From assembly GCF_000425825.1 (NCBI RefSeq), contig NZ_AUEE01000016.1, positions 1-37,936 on the forward strand: DNA of 37,936 nt, given 5' to 3'. Made by a program: the position numbers and the translations under genes. Positions 1 to 6,780 of this stretch are shown here, piece after piece (position 1 is the stretch's first letter; every line of letters begins with the position of its first letter). The notes beneath the pieces are model-generated. The model was not told where the DNA came from, made no database searches, and was given only the letters and a program-made list of their open reading frames with translations. Origin of the DNA: Jeotgalicoccus marinus DSM 19772. GTDB lineage: Bacteria; Bacillota; Bacilli; Staphylococcales; Salinicoccaceae.

Positions 1-252
1 ATGGCTAAAGTAATTAAAGCTTTTAAACTTAAACCTGACTGTCATTGTACATCGAAATATCTGAATAACCTCATTGAGCAAGATCACCGTCATATTAAAG
101 TAAGAAAGAAAAGATATCAAAGTATCAATACAGCAAAGAATACTTTAAAAGGTATTGAATGTATTTACGCTCTATATAAAAAGAACCGCAGGTCTCTTCA
201 GATCTACGGATTTTCGCCATGCCACGAAATTAGCATCATGCTAGCAAATTAA
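1..252 (+). CDS. tnp: IS257/IS431 transposase, C-terminal part
   Basis: This is the last 83 residues of an IS6-family DDE transposase. The stretch LIEQDHRHIK carries the third catalytic acidic residue (Glu), and the C-terminus GFSPCHEISIMLAN is the usual IS257/IS431 end. The ATG at position 1 is an internal methionine of the full ~224-residue protein, not a start; the gene continues to the left of the window. The stop lies about 60 bp before the terminal inverted repeat, as in complete copies. Nothing in this portion looks damaged. Confidence 0.92.
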   Translation: MAKVIKAFKLKPDCHCTSKYLNNLIEQDHRHIKVRKKRYQSINTAKNTLKGIECIYALYKKNRRSLQIYGFSPCHEISIMLAN

Positions 253-311
253 GCGAACACTGACATGATAAATTAGTGGTTAGCTATATTTTTTTACTTT
301 GCAACAGAACC
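1..311 (+). mobile_element. IS257/IS431 (IS6 family), right part only
   Basis: The window opens inside an IS6-family element. The last part of its transposase gene is followed by about 60 bp of untranslated sequence and then a terminal inverted repeat at 283-311 ending in GCAACAGAACC, the outer end of IS257/IS431 as I know it. The left half lies outside the window, so I cannot tell whether the copy is complete. IS257 copies commonly join resistance modules into staphylococcal plasmids by cointegration, which fits the mosaic to its right. Confidence 0.9.
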
Positions 312-494
312 GCCTCTTTCATATTGACTACATTTCTTATATGACTCTCATTTAGTAACAGAACTTTATCACCCTCTTACGATATTTATCTATATTCTAT
401 CTACCATTAAAATTAAAATCTATTCATAAAAAGTATACTGTCTCATTATGGTATAAAGGTTATATATAATGCTTTAAATCGGAGTGTTCTTATT

Positions 495-1253
495 ATGAAA
501 GAGGATAATATTCAAATCGATAATGTCTTAAATGAGTTGAAAGACTTGTTTACAAATGACTTATTAGGGGTCTATCTGTATGGTTCCTATGTTGAGAGTG
601 GCTTAAAAACCAATAGTGATATTGATTTTTTAGTTATTTTAAATAGAGATATGACATATCAAGAGAAAGAACAACTAATTTCTAAAATTATGCCTATTTC
701 CAAAAGTATTGGAGCGGACAGTAATCTCAGGTACATCGAGTTAACAGTGCTTAATTACAATGACAATGTCCCTTGGACCTATCCTCCTACTGAAGATTTT
801 GTTTATGGAGAGTGGCTCAGGGAAGATTATTTAAACAATATAATTCCAACTAAGAAAACTAATTCAGATCTCGCTATTTTGCTTTACCAGGCGAGGTCAA
901 ACTCAATTTCACTTTACGGGGATAAAAATATCAAAAATCTAGTTCCTGAGATTCCTTTGAACGACTTACAAAAAGCGATTGAGGATGCTTCTAGAGTATT
1001 AATAGGTGATTATGAGGGTGATGAAACGAATGTCATTTTAACCTTTTGTCGCATGATTCTGACCTATACTACTGGTGAGGTCTATTCGAAAGAAACTGCC
1101 GGACAAATTGTTATGGAAAGCTTATCAGATGAAGAAGCTAAGCTAGTTCAAATGGCTGTTAATGATTATAAAACTGGGGAGTATATTGACTGGCATCTTT
1201 ACCCAGTTGAGACTTTAATTCAGGTACTGCAAAATCGTATAGGACATGAATAA
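495..1253 (+). CDS. ant(9): ANT(9)-family spectinomycin adenylyltransferase
   Basis: The 252-residue product is an aminoglycoside nucleotidyltransferase expected to adenylate spectinomycin at the 9-OH. The nucleotidyltransferase signature is visible near residues 28-46 (YGSYVESG followed by NSDIDFLVI, with the paired metal-binding aspartates). The family blocks SNLRYIELT, FVYGEWL and ETNVILTFCRMILT follow, and the length fits ANT(9) enzymes (250-270 aa). From memory it resembles the enterococcal aad9 and staphylococcal spd types more than the Tn554 spc type; I cannot assign the allele. The ribosome binding site CGGAGTG lies 8 bp before the ATG, and a TATAAT at 465-470 is the likely -10. The gene sits next to the IS257 end and converges on rpsN, sharing a terminator. 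Confidence 0.9.
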   Translation: MKEDNIQIDNVLNELKDLFTNDLLGVYLYGSYVESGLKTNSDIDFLVILNRDMTYQEKEQLISKIMPISKSIGADSNLRYIELTVLNYNDNVPWTYPPTEDFVYGEWLREDYLNNIIPTKKTNSDLAILLYQARSNSISLYGDKNIKNLVPEIPLNDLQKAIEDASRVLIGDYEGDETNVILTFCRMILTYTTGEVYSKETAGQIVMESLSDEEAKLVQMAVNDYKTGEYIDWHLYPVETLIQVLQNRIGHE

Positions 1254-1264
1254 TTTATCAATAA

Positions 1265-1300
1265 AGAGCCAGCAATCTTTTAATTAAGATTACTGGCTCT
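1265..1300. terminator. Bidirectional terminator between ant(9) and rpsN
   Basis: A 15-bp stem (arms starting AGAGCCAG and ending CTGGCTCT, one mismatch) with a short TTAATT loop sits in the 52-bp gap between the two convergent genes. It is followed by a T-rich stretch on the + strand and preceded by an A-run, so it can act in both directions. Confidence 0.85.
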
Positions 1301-1305
1301 ACTTT

Positions 1306-1575
1306 TTACCAACTTGCCTTTTTTACACCTGGAATCTGCCCTTTATAGGCATGATCACGAAAGGCAATACGAGACATATTAAATTTACGCATGTAACCAC
1401 GAGGTCTACCGGTTACACCACAACGGTTGTTTACGCGTGTTGGTGATGAATCTCTAGGTAACTTCTGAAGTGCTTCATAATCACCTTTTTCTTTTAACTC
1501 TTTTCTTAACTCTGCATACTGTGCAACCATTTTTTCTCGCTTCTGTGCTTTAACTACTTTAGATTTCTTTGCCAA
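1306..1575 (-). CDS. rpsN: 30S ribosomal protein S14, zinc-independent (C-) paralogue
   Basis: The 89-residue product carries the S14 core ([40 protein letters not shown]). The two CXXC zinc pairs of the short housekeeping S14 are absent; only one cysteine remains. It therefore belongs to the long, zinc-free type that replaces the zinc form during zinc starvation. The start codon is TTG, set by AAAGGAGTG seven bases upstream. Its promoter contains a Zur box, so it should be induced by zinc limitation. A ribosomal protein gene beside a resistance gene on mobile DNA is unusual; it may have been carried off from a chromosomal zinc-starvation locus. Confidence 0.93.
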   Translation of the reverse strand: MAKKSKVVKAQKREKMVAQYAELRKELKEKGDYEALQKLPRDSSPTRVNNRCGVTGRPRGYMRKFNMSRIAFRDHAYKGQIPGVKKASW

Positions 1576-1622
1576 GTAAACACTCCTTTTGATTTTATCT
1601 TCTAACTCATCTAAGTGAATGA

Positions 1623-1651
1623 ATTATAACGTAATCATTACGATTTATCAA
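1623..1651 (-). promoter_or_regulatory. Zur-box promoter of rpsN
   Basis: Read on the minus strand there is a -35 TTGATA (1646-1651), a 17-bp spacer and a perfect -10 TATAAT (1623-1628). The spacer is filled by TCGTAATGATTACGT (1629-1643), which matches the known Firmicute Zur operator (TCGTAATNATTACGA) at nearly every base. Zn-Zur bound here would block RNA polymerase directly, so transcription should rise when zinc is scarce. Confidence 0.88.
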
Positions 1652-1676
1652 AATAAAATATTATATAACAAAAAAA

Positions 1677-1706
1677 CCGATGTATGATTTAAGATACATA
1701 CATCGG
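1677..1706. terminator. Perfect 10-bp hairpin, terminator-like
   Basis: Arms CCGATGTATG and CATACATCGG enclose a 10-base loop, with an A-run (1671-1676) on one side and CTTT on the other. On the minus strand the A-run becomes the T-run, so it would stop leftward transcription before the rpsN promoter. Confidence 0.55.
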
Positions 1707-1723
1707 CTTTGAAAGCAACTTTC

Positions 1724-1741
1724 TTATTCCCACTCAATGAT
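1724..1741. other. guaA 3'-end-like sequence, possible attachment-site scar
   Basis: On the minus strand this reads as codons for IIEWE followed by TAA, the same ending as GMP synthase (GuaA, ...TIEWE-stop). The similarity stops after about five codons. The 3' end of guaA is a known integration site for staphylococcal pathogenicity islands and related elements, so this may be a hybrid attachment site left by excision or capture. The rest of the 1711-2132 stretch shows no gene I can support. Confidence 0.4.
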
Positions 1742-2132
1742 GTACTCCAATTATCACCCTACAAGGGTTAATAAAAATCCTTTTAGATCAATGTTTTCCA
1801 ACTATTTTCTTAAAAAGAATTCCAATACTATCTGCCCTTTTCCAGATAGTTTGCCCTTTTATTGCCCTGAAAACTCCACTAGGTTCTTATTTAAGAAACT
1901 TACTTAATTTAAAGTAAGAAGGCAGCATGTCATGTATAGAATCGATGTATTATTACCTAATTAATCATAGCAGTTATTTAGAGTACTTAAAGTTTATTCA
2001 AAAAACACAAGATGTTTCATTCAATCTCTGATGTGCTCCTCCTAAAGTAGACACTTAAAAATTAAAATAAAAAAAGCTTTCTAAATCTAGTAATTTAAGG
2101 ATTTACAGTAAACGAATTTAATTAAATTGGTT

Positions 2133-2354
2133 CTAAAAAAAAGTGTTACCTACACTTATAAAGTCGTTATTTACAATAGTATCTCTTAGCTCTTTTCCAA
2201 TTTCTTTAGCTTTTCTCTCTAGCATAGCTTCTAACTCCTTTTTATTCTGTCCATCTTGAAACTCGACAGTTTCTGAGTATTCTGCTTTAGAATCCTTACC
2301 TTCTATGAATTCAAAAACAATATCAAAGTCTACAACTACTTTTTTAAAAGCCAT
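2133..2354 (-). CDS. Small hypothetical protein (73 aa)
   Basis: I do not recognise this protein. It starts MAFKKVVVDF and is acidic in the middle (VFEFIEGKDSKAEYSE), with a charged, helix-prone second half (KKELEAMLERKAKEIGKEL). There is no signal peptide or membrane segment. An upstream ATG at 2420 would give 95 residues, but the strong site GGAGGG eight bases before 2354 favours the shorter start. It lies between the possible guaA-like scar and the toxin-antitoxin locus. The size and composition would suit a phage or plasmid accessory protein; that is only a guess. Confidence 0.6.
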   Translation of the reverse strand: MAFKKVVVDFDIVFEFIEGKDSKAEYSETVEFQDGQNKKELEAMLERKAKEIGKELRDTIVNNDFISVGNTFF

Positions 2355-2518
2355 AACCTCTCCCTCCAAATAGCCATTTATTATAATAAAAAAAGTTGGC
2401 TTTTTCACTTCTCTCATCATACCAACTATATAATCTAATTAATAGTTCCTTATATTACCACCAAACATACTTAAGTTATCGCTAAAAAATATATCAAAAA
2501 CGTTTCATTACAAGAATT

Positions 2519-2547
2519 TTGATTTTAATTAATTAGAATGTTATAAT
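2519..2547 (+). promoter_or_regulatory. Promoter of the Fst-type antisense RNA
   Basis: TTGATT (2519-2524), a 17-bp spacer and a perfect TATAAT (2542-2547) form a strong constitutive-looking promoter. Initiation near 2554 places the first transcribed bases exactly at the direct repeat that pairs with the toxin start region. Confidence 0.8.
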
Positions 2548-2553
2548 GTAGAT

Positions 2554-2617
2554 AACAAAAATTAGTTCCATGGAATCACCGAACCCCCAATCTACTGGTA
2601 TAGATTGGGGGTTTTTT
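2554..2617 (+). ncRNA. Antisense antitoxin RNA (RNA II) of the Fst-type locus
   Basis: A short RNA of roughly 64 nt is predicted from the promoter at 2519-2547 to the terminator at 2582-2617. Its first 20 bases (2554-2573) are identical to 2713-2732 on the same strand, so the RNA is perfectly complementary to the start-codon region of the toxin mRNA made from the opposite strand. This is the architecture of par/Fst type I systems: convergent RNAs with direct repeats, the unstable antitoxin RNA blocking toxin translation. Exact ends are inferred. Confidence 0.78.
2582..2617. terminator. Terminator of the antisense RNA
   Basis: A 13-bp stem (AACCCCCAATCTA / TAGATTGGGGGTT) with a 6-base loop is followed by a T-run on the + strand. 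It lies between the two converging transcripts; only the + direction has a convincing T-tract, though in par/Fst loci this hairpin belongs to both RNAs. Confidence 0.85.
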
Positions 2618-2655
2618 GGTGTGGTTATTGTCGCCTACTTATTGTTACGCTTATC

Positions 2656-2730
2656 TCACCAATAGACAAAGAGCGCAACAATGCCCCCTACGATAATTGG
2701 GGCAATGATGTTAACAAAAATTAGTTCCAT
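2656..2730 (-). CDS. Fst/PepA1-type type I toxin (24 aa)
   Basis: The minus strand encodes a 24-residue hydrophobic peptide starting MELIFVNIIAPIIVGG and ending in LFVYW. Fst-family toxins share the core I(I/V)API(I/F)VG, followed here by a single transmembrane helix, but this peptide lacks the charged tail that many members have. A near-ideal ribosome binding site AAGGAGGTGA lies upstream. Such peptides insert in the membrane and kill plasmid-free daughter cells once the unstable antisense RNA decays. The toxin length is at the short end of the family. The call rests on sequence, the matching antisense promoter and the direct repeats together. Confidence 0.85.
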   Translation of the reverse strand: MELIFVNIIAPIIVGGIVALFVYW

Positions 2731-2785
2731 GGTGTTCACCTCCTTCCTGGTCGATGTTCGCCCAGGAAGTATAGGCGACTATGAT

Positions 2786-2814
2786 ATTGTATCATTTTTT
2801 ATGTCCCGCAATAA
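2786..2814 (-). promoter_or_regulatory. Probable toxin promoter
   Basis: On the minus strand TTATTG (2809-2814), a 17-bp spacer and TACAAT (2786-2791) form a plausible promoter that would start near 2779, giving about a 49-nt leader before the toxin ATG. Confidence 0.5.
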
Positions 2815-2905
2815 GATTCGATCGTGTTTTAATGTAGACGCATCAGTTAGACTGGTTGCCCGTAATATACTGGCTTCTCCGAAACGTCTTTTGATTTTAT
2901 CATAG

Positions 2906-3222
2906 GAAAGTTATATTGTGGGGTGTGGGATAAAATAATCCGTGAGGACGCACTCATATGTTGTGATCGACGTTTCTGCATAACTTTTTTCTCCTGTGCT
3001 AGAAAAAACAGTGGAGATTCATTTATGCCGAGAAAACTTTTGGTGGGAAAAGCAACCCTGAATAAACTAAAAAACCGGTAGGCATATACCGCGAGGTATC
3101 AAAAATGCCTACCTACAGCTTTTGGGTTTTTAGGGTTGCCGTTGGTTCACACCAAAAGAAAATTGGAATAAAAATTATTGATATAATTAGTAAAAAATAA
3201 AAGTATATGAATGGAGAAGTGG
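2906..3222 (+). other. Non-coding stretch with nested hairpin (3037-3158) and tiny upstream ORF
   Basis: A 122-nt segment folds into nested stems: 3037-3045 with 3150-3158 (CTTTTGGTG/CACCAAAAG), 3052-3059 with 3132-3139 (GCAACCCT/AGGGTTGC), 3077-3085 with 3105-3113 (GGTAGGCAT/ATGCCTACC), and an apical TACC-GCGA-GGTA tetraloop. A small ORF at 3025-3081 (18 codons, preceded by GTGGAG) overlaps the left arms. It could be a leader controlling the downstream membrane protein, or a single-strand/replication structure from a rolling-circle plasmid. I cannot decide from sequence alone. Confidence 0.5.
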
Positions 3223-3990
3223 ATGGATAATAAACAATCATTTATCGAAAAAATAGTGACTTATGAACCTGTTTTAATTTCTGATTTATTAGCGTTTATT
3301 TCCTCAATAATTTTATTAATAATTACTTGGAAATCTGTTTCTAATGCTAAAAAGAGTAATGAAATCACTTTAGATTCTTTGAAAATTTCAGAAGAGACAT
3401 TAAAGTTACAAAAACAGCAATTCAATGAAAATATTAAACCTGTTTTAGTGATGTATTTTCCTGATGTAATGACAGAAGAGAAATCTCATTTTAACGAAAG
3501 TTGGGTTGCTGAGAATGTGTCTATGCTTTTTGGAGATTATCGTTTTAGTATTAAAAATACATCAAAAAACATTGCTTATAATGTGAGGGTTTATTTGTAT
3601 TTATATGCAGAAAATGAGACTTGGATGAAACATAAAGATAATGGTTATAGGGATTTGGGGTTAATATTTACTACTAACGGATCATATCATTTAGATAGTA
3701 ATGAAAAATTAAAAAATACTATTCCTTATCACTATTTTAAAGGTAAGATGAAAAATTTTTATACTGACATTTATATAATAGTTTCGTATGAAAATAAAAT
3801 TGGAGATGTTTATGAAGAAGGTTATGTATTAAGACAAATGGGTCATGTTTATGGTGAATCTCATGTCACTGTAAGTTTTGAACCAAAAAGTATGGAGGTT
3901 GTAAAACTAAAAGAGACAGTATTGAATCAAAAAGAATTTTTAGAAAAACATTTTGAGAAAGATCTTTTTTATTATTTTGTGCCTAAATAA
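3223..3990 (+). CDS. Membrane-anchored hypothetical protein (255 aa)
   Basis: I do not recognise a family. An N-terminal membrane segment is clear around residues 14-36 (LISDLLAFISSIILLIITW). A polar, coiled-coil-like stretch follows (about 38-66, rich in Ser, Lys, Leu, Gln), then a mixed alpha/beta cytoplasmic or external domain rich in Tyr and Asn. The start at 3223 is preferred because GGAGA lies six bases upstream; an in-frame ATG at 3211 would add four residues. AT content is higher than in the metal genes. It sits between the nested hairpin and a rolling-circle-type nick sequence, so it may have come in with a small plasmid. Confidence 0.65.
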   Translation: MDNKQSFIEKIVTYEPVLISDLLAFISSIILLIITWKSVSNAKKSNEITLDSLKISEETLKLQKQQFNENIKPVLVMYFPDVMTEEKSHFNESWVAENVSMLFGDYRFSIKNTSKNIAYNVRVYLYLYAENETWMKHKDNGYRDLGLIFTTNGSYHLDSNEKLKNTIPYHYFKGKMKNFYTDIYIIVSYENKIGDVYEEGYVLRQMGHVYGESHVTVSFEPKSMEVVKLKETVLNQKEFLEKHFEKDLFYYFVPK

Positions 3991-3996
3991 TTTTGA

Positions 3997-4014
3997 TTTC
4001 TTCTTATCTTGATA
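3997..4014 (+). other. pC194/pUB110-type double-strand-origin nick sequence
   Basis: CTTCTTATCTTGATA within this stretch matches the conserved nick region of pC194/pUB110-family rolling-circle plasmids (TTCTTTCTTATCTTGATA as I recall it) over its 3'-most 14 bases, and ACGTCA follows shortly after, as in pUB110. No matching Rep gene is in the window, so it is probably a remnant of an integrated small plasmid. Confidence 0.5.
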
Positions 4015-4042
4015 CTATACGTCACATTTCTGTTGATAAACA

Positions 4043-4645
4043 CTATTTCATTTCTTTCTTAATTCTATATATAGTCTGTCGTGTAATTCCTACTTCTTTC
4101 ACAATTTGGGATATGGCAATGCCTTCTTTCAACTGAGAAACGACACGATGATACACGAGTCGCTTTTGAGGATCTTTCGCATTTGGAAAGTAAAGTATCG
4201 GTCGGCCTTTATAGATTCCTTTACTTTTTGCCAATTTAATACCTTGGGCTTGTCTACGCTTTGATTCCGAACGCTCCTGTTCTGCAATCATGCCTAGTAT
4301 TTGGATGATTAGATCTTTGATGAACTTATCCAACAGTGGATTGCCGATCGCTTCACTCATAATAGGCAAACTTGTGATAACCAATTGAACATCTTTTTGC
4401 TTTAAGAAATTAACTGTATCTATGATTTCATCGTAATTTCTTCTTAATCGGTCAATAAATTCTACAATGAGTTGGTCTTCCGAACGCACAAAGTCTAAGA
4501 CTTCTTTGAAGACACTGCGCTCATTTACGGTGGCACCAGATCTCTTTTCTCTAAAAACCTTTTCTGCACCAAATTCTTCTAATACTTCAATCTGTCTATT
4601 CAAATTCTGATCCAATGACGACACTCGAGCGTAGCCTATTTTCAT
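4043..4645 (-). CDS. sin: Sin-type serine resolvase
   Basis: The 200-residue product is a small serine recombinase. The N-terminal catalytic domain begins [15 protein letters not shown] with the nucleophile Ser at position 9 or 10, then [11 protein letters not shown], where family members usually have DRLGRN; here Arg replaces the Gly. The E-helix region ([17 protein letters not shown]) is followed by a C-terminal helix-turn-helix ([12 protein letters not shown]). Overall it closely resembles the Sin resolvase of staphylococcal multiresistance plasmids, including [11 protein letters not shown]. Sin resolves plasmid multimers together with a host HU-type protein at resH; a candidate crossover dyad lies upstream at 4725-4752. 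The gene reads intact. Confidence 0.9.
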   Translation of the reverse strand: MKIGYARVSSLDQNLNRQIEVLEEFGAEKVFREKRSGATVNERSVFKEVLDFVRSEDQLIVEFIDRLRRNYDEIIDTVNFLKQKDVQLVITSLPIMSEAIGNPLLDKFIKDLIIQILGMIAEQERSESKRRQAQGIKLAKSKGIYKGRPILYFPNAKDPQKRLVYHRVVSQLKEGIAISQIVKEVGITRQTIYRIKKEMK

Positions 4646-4724
4646 ATAACCATCTTTTCTGAATATAATTAAAATACACCCTAATCATACACTGAAAAAC
4701 CAGTGAAAATAATATCCTTGTAAT

Positions 4725-4752
4725 GTCTATTTAGGGTCTACCATAAATAGAC
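4725..4752. promoter_or_regulatory. Candidate resH crossover site for the Sin-type resolvase
   Basis: A perfect 9-bp inverted repeat, GTCTATTTA and TAAATAGAC, spaced by 10 bp, makes a 28-bp site. This is the size of a serine-resolvase dimer site, 80 bp upstream of the resolvase start. Assignment as site I is inference from position and geometry. Confidence 0.6.
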
Positions 4753-4835
4753 GTTAATAACATAACATCAAAAAATATAAATATAATTGATAGGAAAAAG
4801 ATAGTTGCGATTGTGTATCAATTAGAATGAGAGGC

Positions 4836-4864
4836 TTGACAATAATGCTAGATATTTTTAATAT
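4836..4864 (+). promoter_or_regulatory. czrA promoter with AT-rich operator region
   Basis: A perfect TTGACA (4836-4841), 17-bp spacer and TAATAT (4859-4864). Immediately downstream, 4862-4885 is an AT-rich imperfect dyad (ATATATGACTATATATAG) of the sort ArsR/CzrA-family repressors bind; a related run lies between czrA and czrB at 5280-5310. Confidence 0.6.
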
Positions 4865-4938
4865 ATGACTATATATAGATATACCAATATTAATATTAGA
4901 CCTACTTAAATAGGGAGAGGTGAGTAATCATAAAAGAC

Positions 4939-5259
4939 ATGGAAGAAAACGAAACAGTGGTTAATCATAAAGATCTTGATGAAGAAACTTTATTTGTTGT
5001 TTCCCAGACTTTTAAAGCATTAAGTGACCCGACGCGAATCAGAATACTAAATTTGCTGTTTCTTAAAGAATATTCCGTAAATGATATCGCTGAAAACTTA
5101 CATTTAAGACAATCTACTGTCTCCCACCAATTACGGTTTTTGAAGAATTTACGCTTGGTCAAATATAGAAGAGCGGGGACGACTCTATATTATTCCCATG
5201 ACGATGCACATGTAATGAACATGTTGAAAGAAACAATTGATCACGCTTGTCATCACTGA
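4939..5259 (+). CDS. czrA: CzrA-type ArsR-family zinc/cobalt-responsive repressor
   Basis: A 106-residue winged-helix repressor of the ArsR/SmtB family. The DNA-recognition helix is in [17 protein letters not shown]. The C-terminal alpha5 helix carries Asp89, His91, His102 and His105, the ligand set D-x-H...H-x-x-H that defines the Zn/Co sensor CzrA. The N-terminal cysteines and the CVC box of CadC are absent, so cadmium/lead sensing is less likely. The spacing between the GGGAGAGGTGA site and the ATG (about 18 bases) is long, so the start is a little uncertain. It is co-directional with czrB 78 bp downstream and should repress both. Confidence 0.92.
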   Translation: MEENETVVNHKDLDEETLFVVSQTFKALSDPTRIRILNLLFLKEYSVNDIAENLHLRQSTVSHQLRFLKNLRLVKYRRAGTTLYYSHDDAHVMNMLKETIDHACHH

Positions 5260-5336
5260 CCAAAGAAATATGAAAGAACTATATATATAAATCGATTTAA
5301 TATATCGATCTGCAAATATTCAGAGGAGGGGATTGG

Positions 5337-6266
5337 ATGAGTCAGGAGCATGACCATACACATGGTGCGAACAAAAAGACCTTGATGATCAGTTTCATAA
5401 TTATCACAGTTTATATGATTATTGAAGCAATTGGAGGATTCCTGACAAATAGTCTCGCCTTACTAGCTGATGCGGGACATATGTTAAGTGATTCAATTTC
5501 GCTGGGTGTGGGATTGTTGGCTTTTATACTTGGAGAAAAAGCGGCCGATTATAGTAAAACATATGGATACAAACGATTTGAAATTCTTGCAGCAGTATTT
5601 AATGGCGTTACTCTGGTACTGATTGCTATCTACATTTTTTATGAGGCATATCAACGTTTTGCGAATCCACCTGAAGTGGCCTCTACTGGCATGTTGATAA
5701 TTGCTACCATTGGGTTATTGGTAAATATACTTGTAGCATGGCTCCTCATGCGAGGAGGAGATACAAAGGAAAACTTGAACATACGTGCAGCATTTTTACA
5801 TGTGCTGGGCGATCTGCTTGGTTCAGTAGGAGCCATTATTGCGGCGCTGATGATCATCTTCTTCAACTGGGGTTGGGCAGATCCGTTGGCGAGTGTGATT
5901 GTTGCAGTGCTTGTATTGATAAGCGGATGGCGTGTGACAAAAGATTCCATTCATGTACTGATGGAAGGCACACCCAAAAATGTTGAGATCGATGCAGTGA
6001 TTAGAACCATAGAGCGCATTCCCGGTGTAAATAACATGCATGACTTGCATGTATGGAGTATAACAAGTGGTCAAAATGCACTCTCGTGCCATGTGGTAGT
6101 GGATGGCACCATTCCTATTCAGGAAAGCGAAGAAATACTGAGAACAATTGAACAAAAGTTGGAAGACGAGAATATTGGGCATGCAACTATTCAGATGGAA
6201 AGTGAAAATCATCCTCATAAAAATTCTGTAATGTGCAAGGATGAAAATCCGGAGCATGAACATTAA
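5337..6266 (+). CDS. czrB: CDF-family Zn2+/Co2+ (Cd2+) efflux transporter CzrB/CzcD
   Basis: The 309-residue product is a cation diffusion facilitator exporting zinc and cobalt from the cytoplasm in exchange for protons. It has a short His-rich N-terminus (EHDHTHG) and six predicted membrane helices. The metal site is split between helix 2 (LADAGHMLSD) and helix 5 (HVLGDLLGS), the two H-x3-D pairs typical of zinc-specific members. A cytoplasmic dimerisation domain follows (MHDLHVWSITSG), and the tail is rich in His and Cys. GAGGAGGGG precedes the ATG. It forms a czrA-czrB operon closed by the terminator at 6289-6322. Confidence 0.93.
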   Translation: MSQEHDHTHGANKKTLMISFIIITVYMIIEAIGGFLTNSLALLADAGHMLSDSISLGVGLLAFILGEKAADYSKTYGYKRFEILAAVFNGVTLVLIAIYIFYEAYQRFANPPEVASTGMLIIATIGLLVNILVAWLLMRGGDTKENLNIRAAFLHVLGDLLGSVGAIIAALMIIFFNWGWADPLASVIVAVLVLISGWRVTKDSIHVLMEGTPKNVEIDAVIRTIERIPGVNNMHDLHVWSITSGQNALSCHVVVDGTIPIQESEEILRTIEQKLEDENIGHATIQMESENHPHKNSVMCKDENPEHEH

Positions 6267-6288
6267 ACAGTAGAATATATTGGATTGT

Positions 6289-6322
6289 AAAAAAGCTGTC
6301 ATTATATTCTGGCAGCTTTTTT
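6289..6322 (+). terminator. Terminator of czrAB
   Basis: AAAAAGCTG and CAGCTTTTTT arms around a short loop followed by a T-tract, 25 bp after the czrB stop. Confidence 0.8.
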
Positions 6323-6479
6323 AGCACGTTTCATTACGATATATTTGACGATTTCATTACAACTTTTATAGCAAACATTGTATTAATTGTTTAAGTGATA
6401 TCATTGCTATATAAAATATGATAGTTTGAACAGGAGAATGATACATGTTTGATTTGAGAATAATATTTATGGTTACAGA

Positions 6480-6545
6480 TGTCACTTAAGACGCTATTTT
6501 ACGCCTGTTTTTAAGCGCTATTTTGCACTATAACACATTTGAAAA
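6480..6545. repeat. Extra transposon-end-like sequence (copy A), outside the main element
   Basis: It starts TGTCACTTAAG and runs into CGCTATTTTACGCC and GCGCTATTTTGCACTATA. It lines up with the left end of the mercury element at 6576 (TGTCACTTTCG, then TTATTTTGCACTG and GGCGATAATTTG), in the same orientation, 96 bp away. It looks like a second, older end of the same transposon family. Confidence 0.55.
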
Positions 6546-6575
6546 AAGGTAGAACACAGCCTTTTATGTTCCAAC

Positions 6576-6727
6576 TGTCACTTTCGATGTTATTTTGCAC
6601 TGATTTAGGCGATAATTTGTACTATAGTTAAGAAACCCGGCTAATCTTTTCACAAAGACAGCTAGGCTTTAAAGTTGGTTATGCAAAATAACACTTAAAA
6701 TATATGCAATTTATCGTCAAAAATGAC
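6576..6727. repeat. Left terminal inverted repeat of the mercury element
   Basis: Matches the reverse complement of 20257-20409 over its whole length at roughly 85% by eye, with identical blocks such as CACTGATTTAGGCGATAA and CTTAAAATATATGCAATTT and only small gaps. It starts TGTCACTTTCG and its inner edge is AAAAATGACA. Confidence 0.85.
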
Positions 6728-6780
6728 ACACATCTACAAATTGTTTAACCAGAAGATTACTTTTCTAATTATAAATGAAA

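Larger units (their letters stand above)
2554..2732. repeat. Direct repeat pair of the Fst-type locus (2554-2573, 2713-2732)
   Basis: Two identical 20-bp copies, the second covering the toxin ATG (complement at 2728-2730). Similarity continues loosely into TCACC, the complement of the toxin ribosome binding site. In Fst systems such repeats are where antisense RNA and toxin mRNA pair. Confidence 0.85.

Noticed and set aside
2681..2905. Plus-strand ORF of 74 codons
   Set aside because: It is antisense to the Fst-type toxin and its leader, has no ribosome site and no recognisable protein; the minus-strand reading explains the sequence.
5651..6302. ORFs overlapping czrB on either strand
   Set aside because: Shadows of a clear CDF transporter; no ribosome sites and low-complexity or Cys/His-biased translations.
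6330..6365. Zur boxes near czrB
   Set aside because: Only half-sites (TTTCATTACGA, TTTCATTACAA) without inverted partners; not comparable with the perfect box at 1629-1643.
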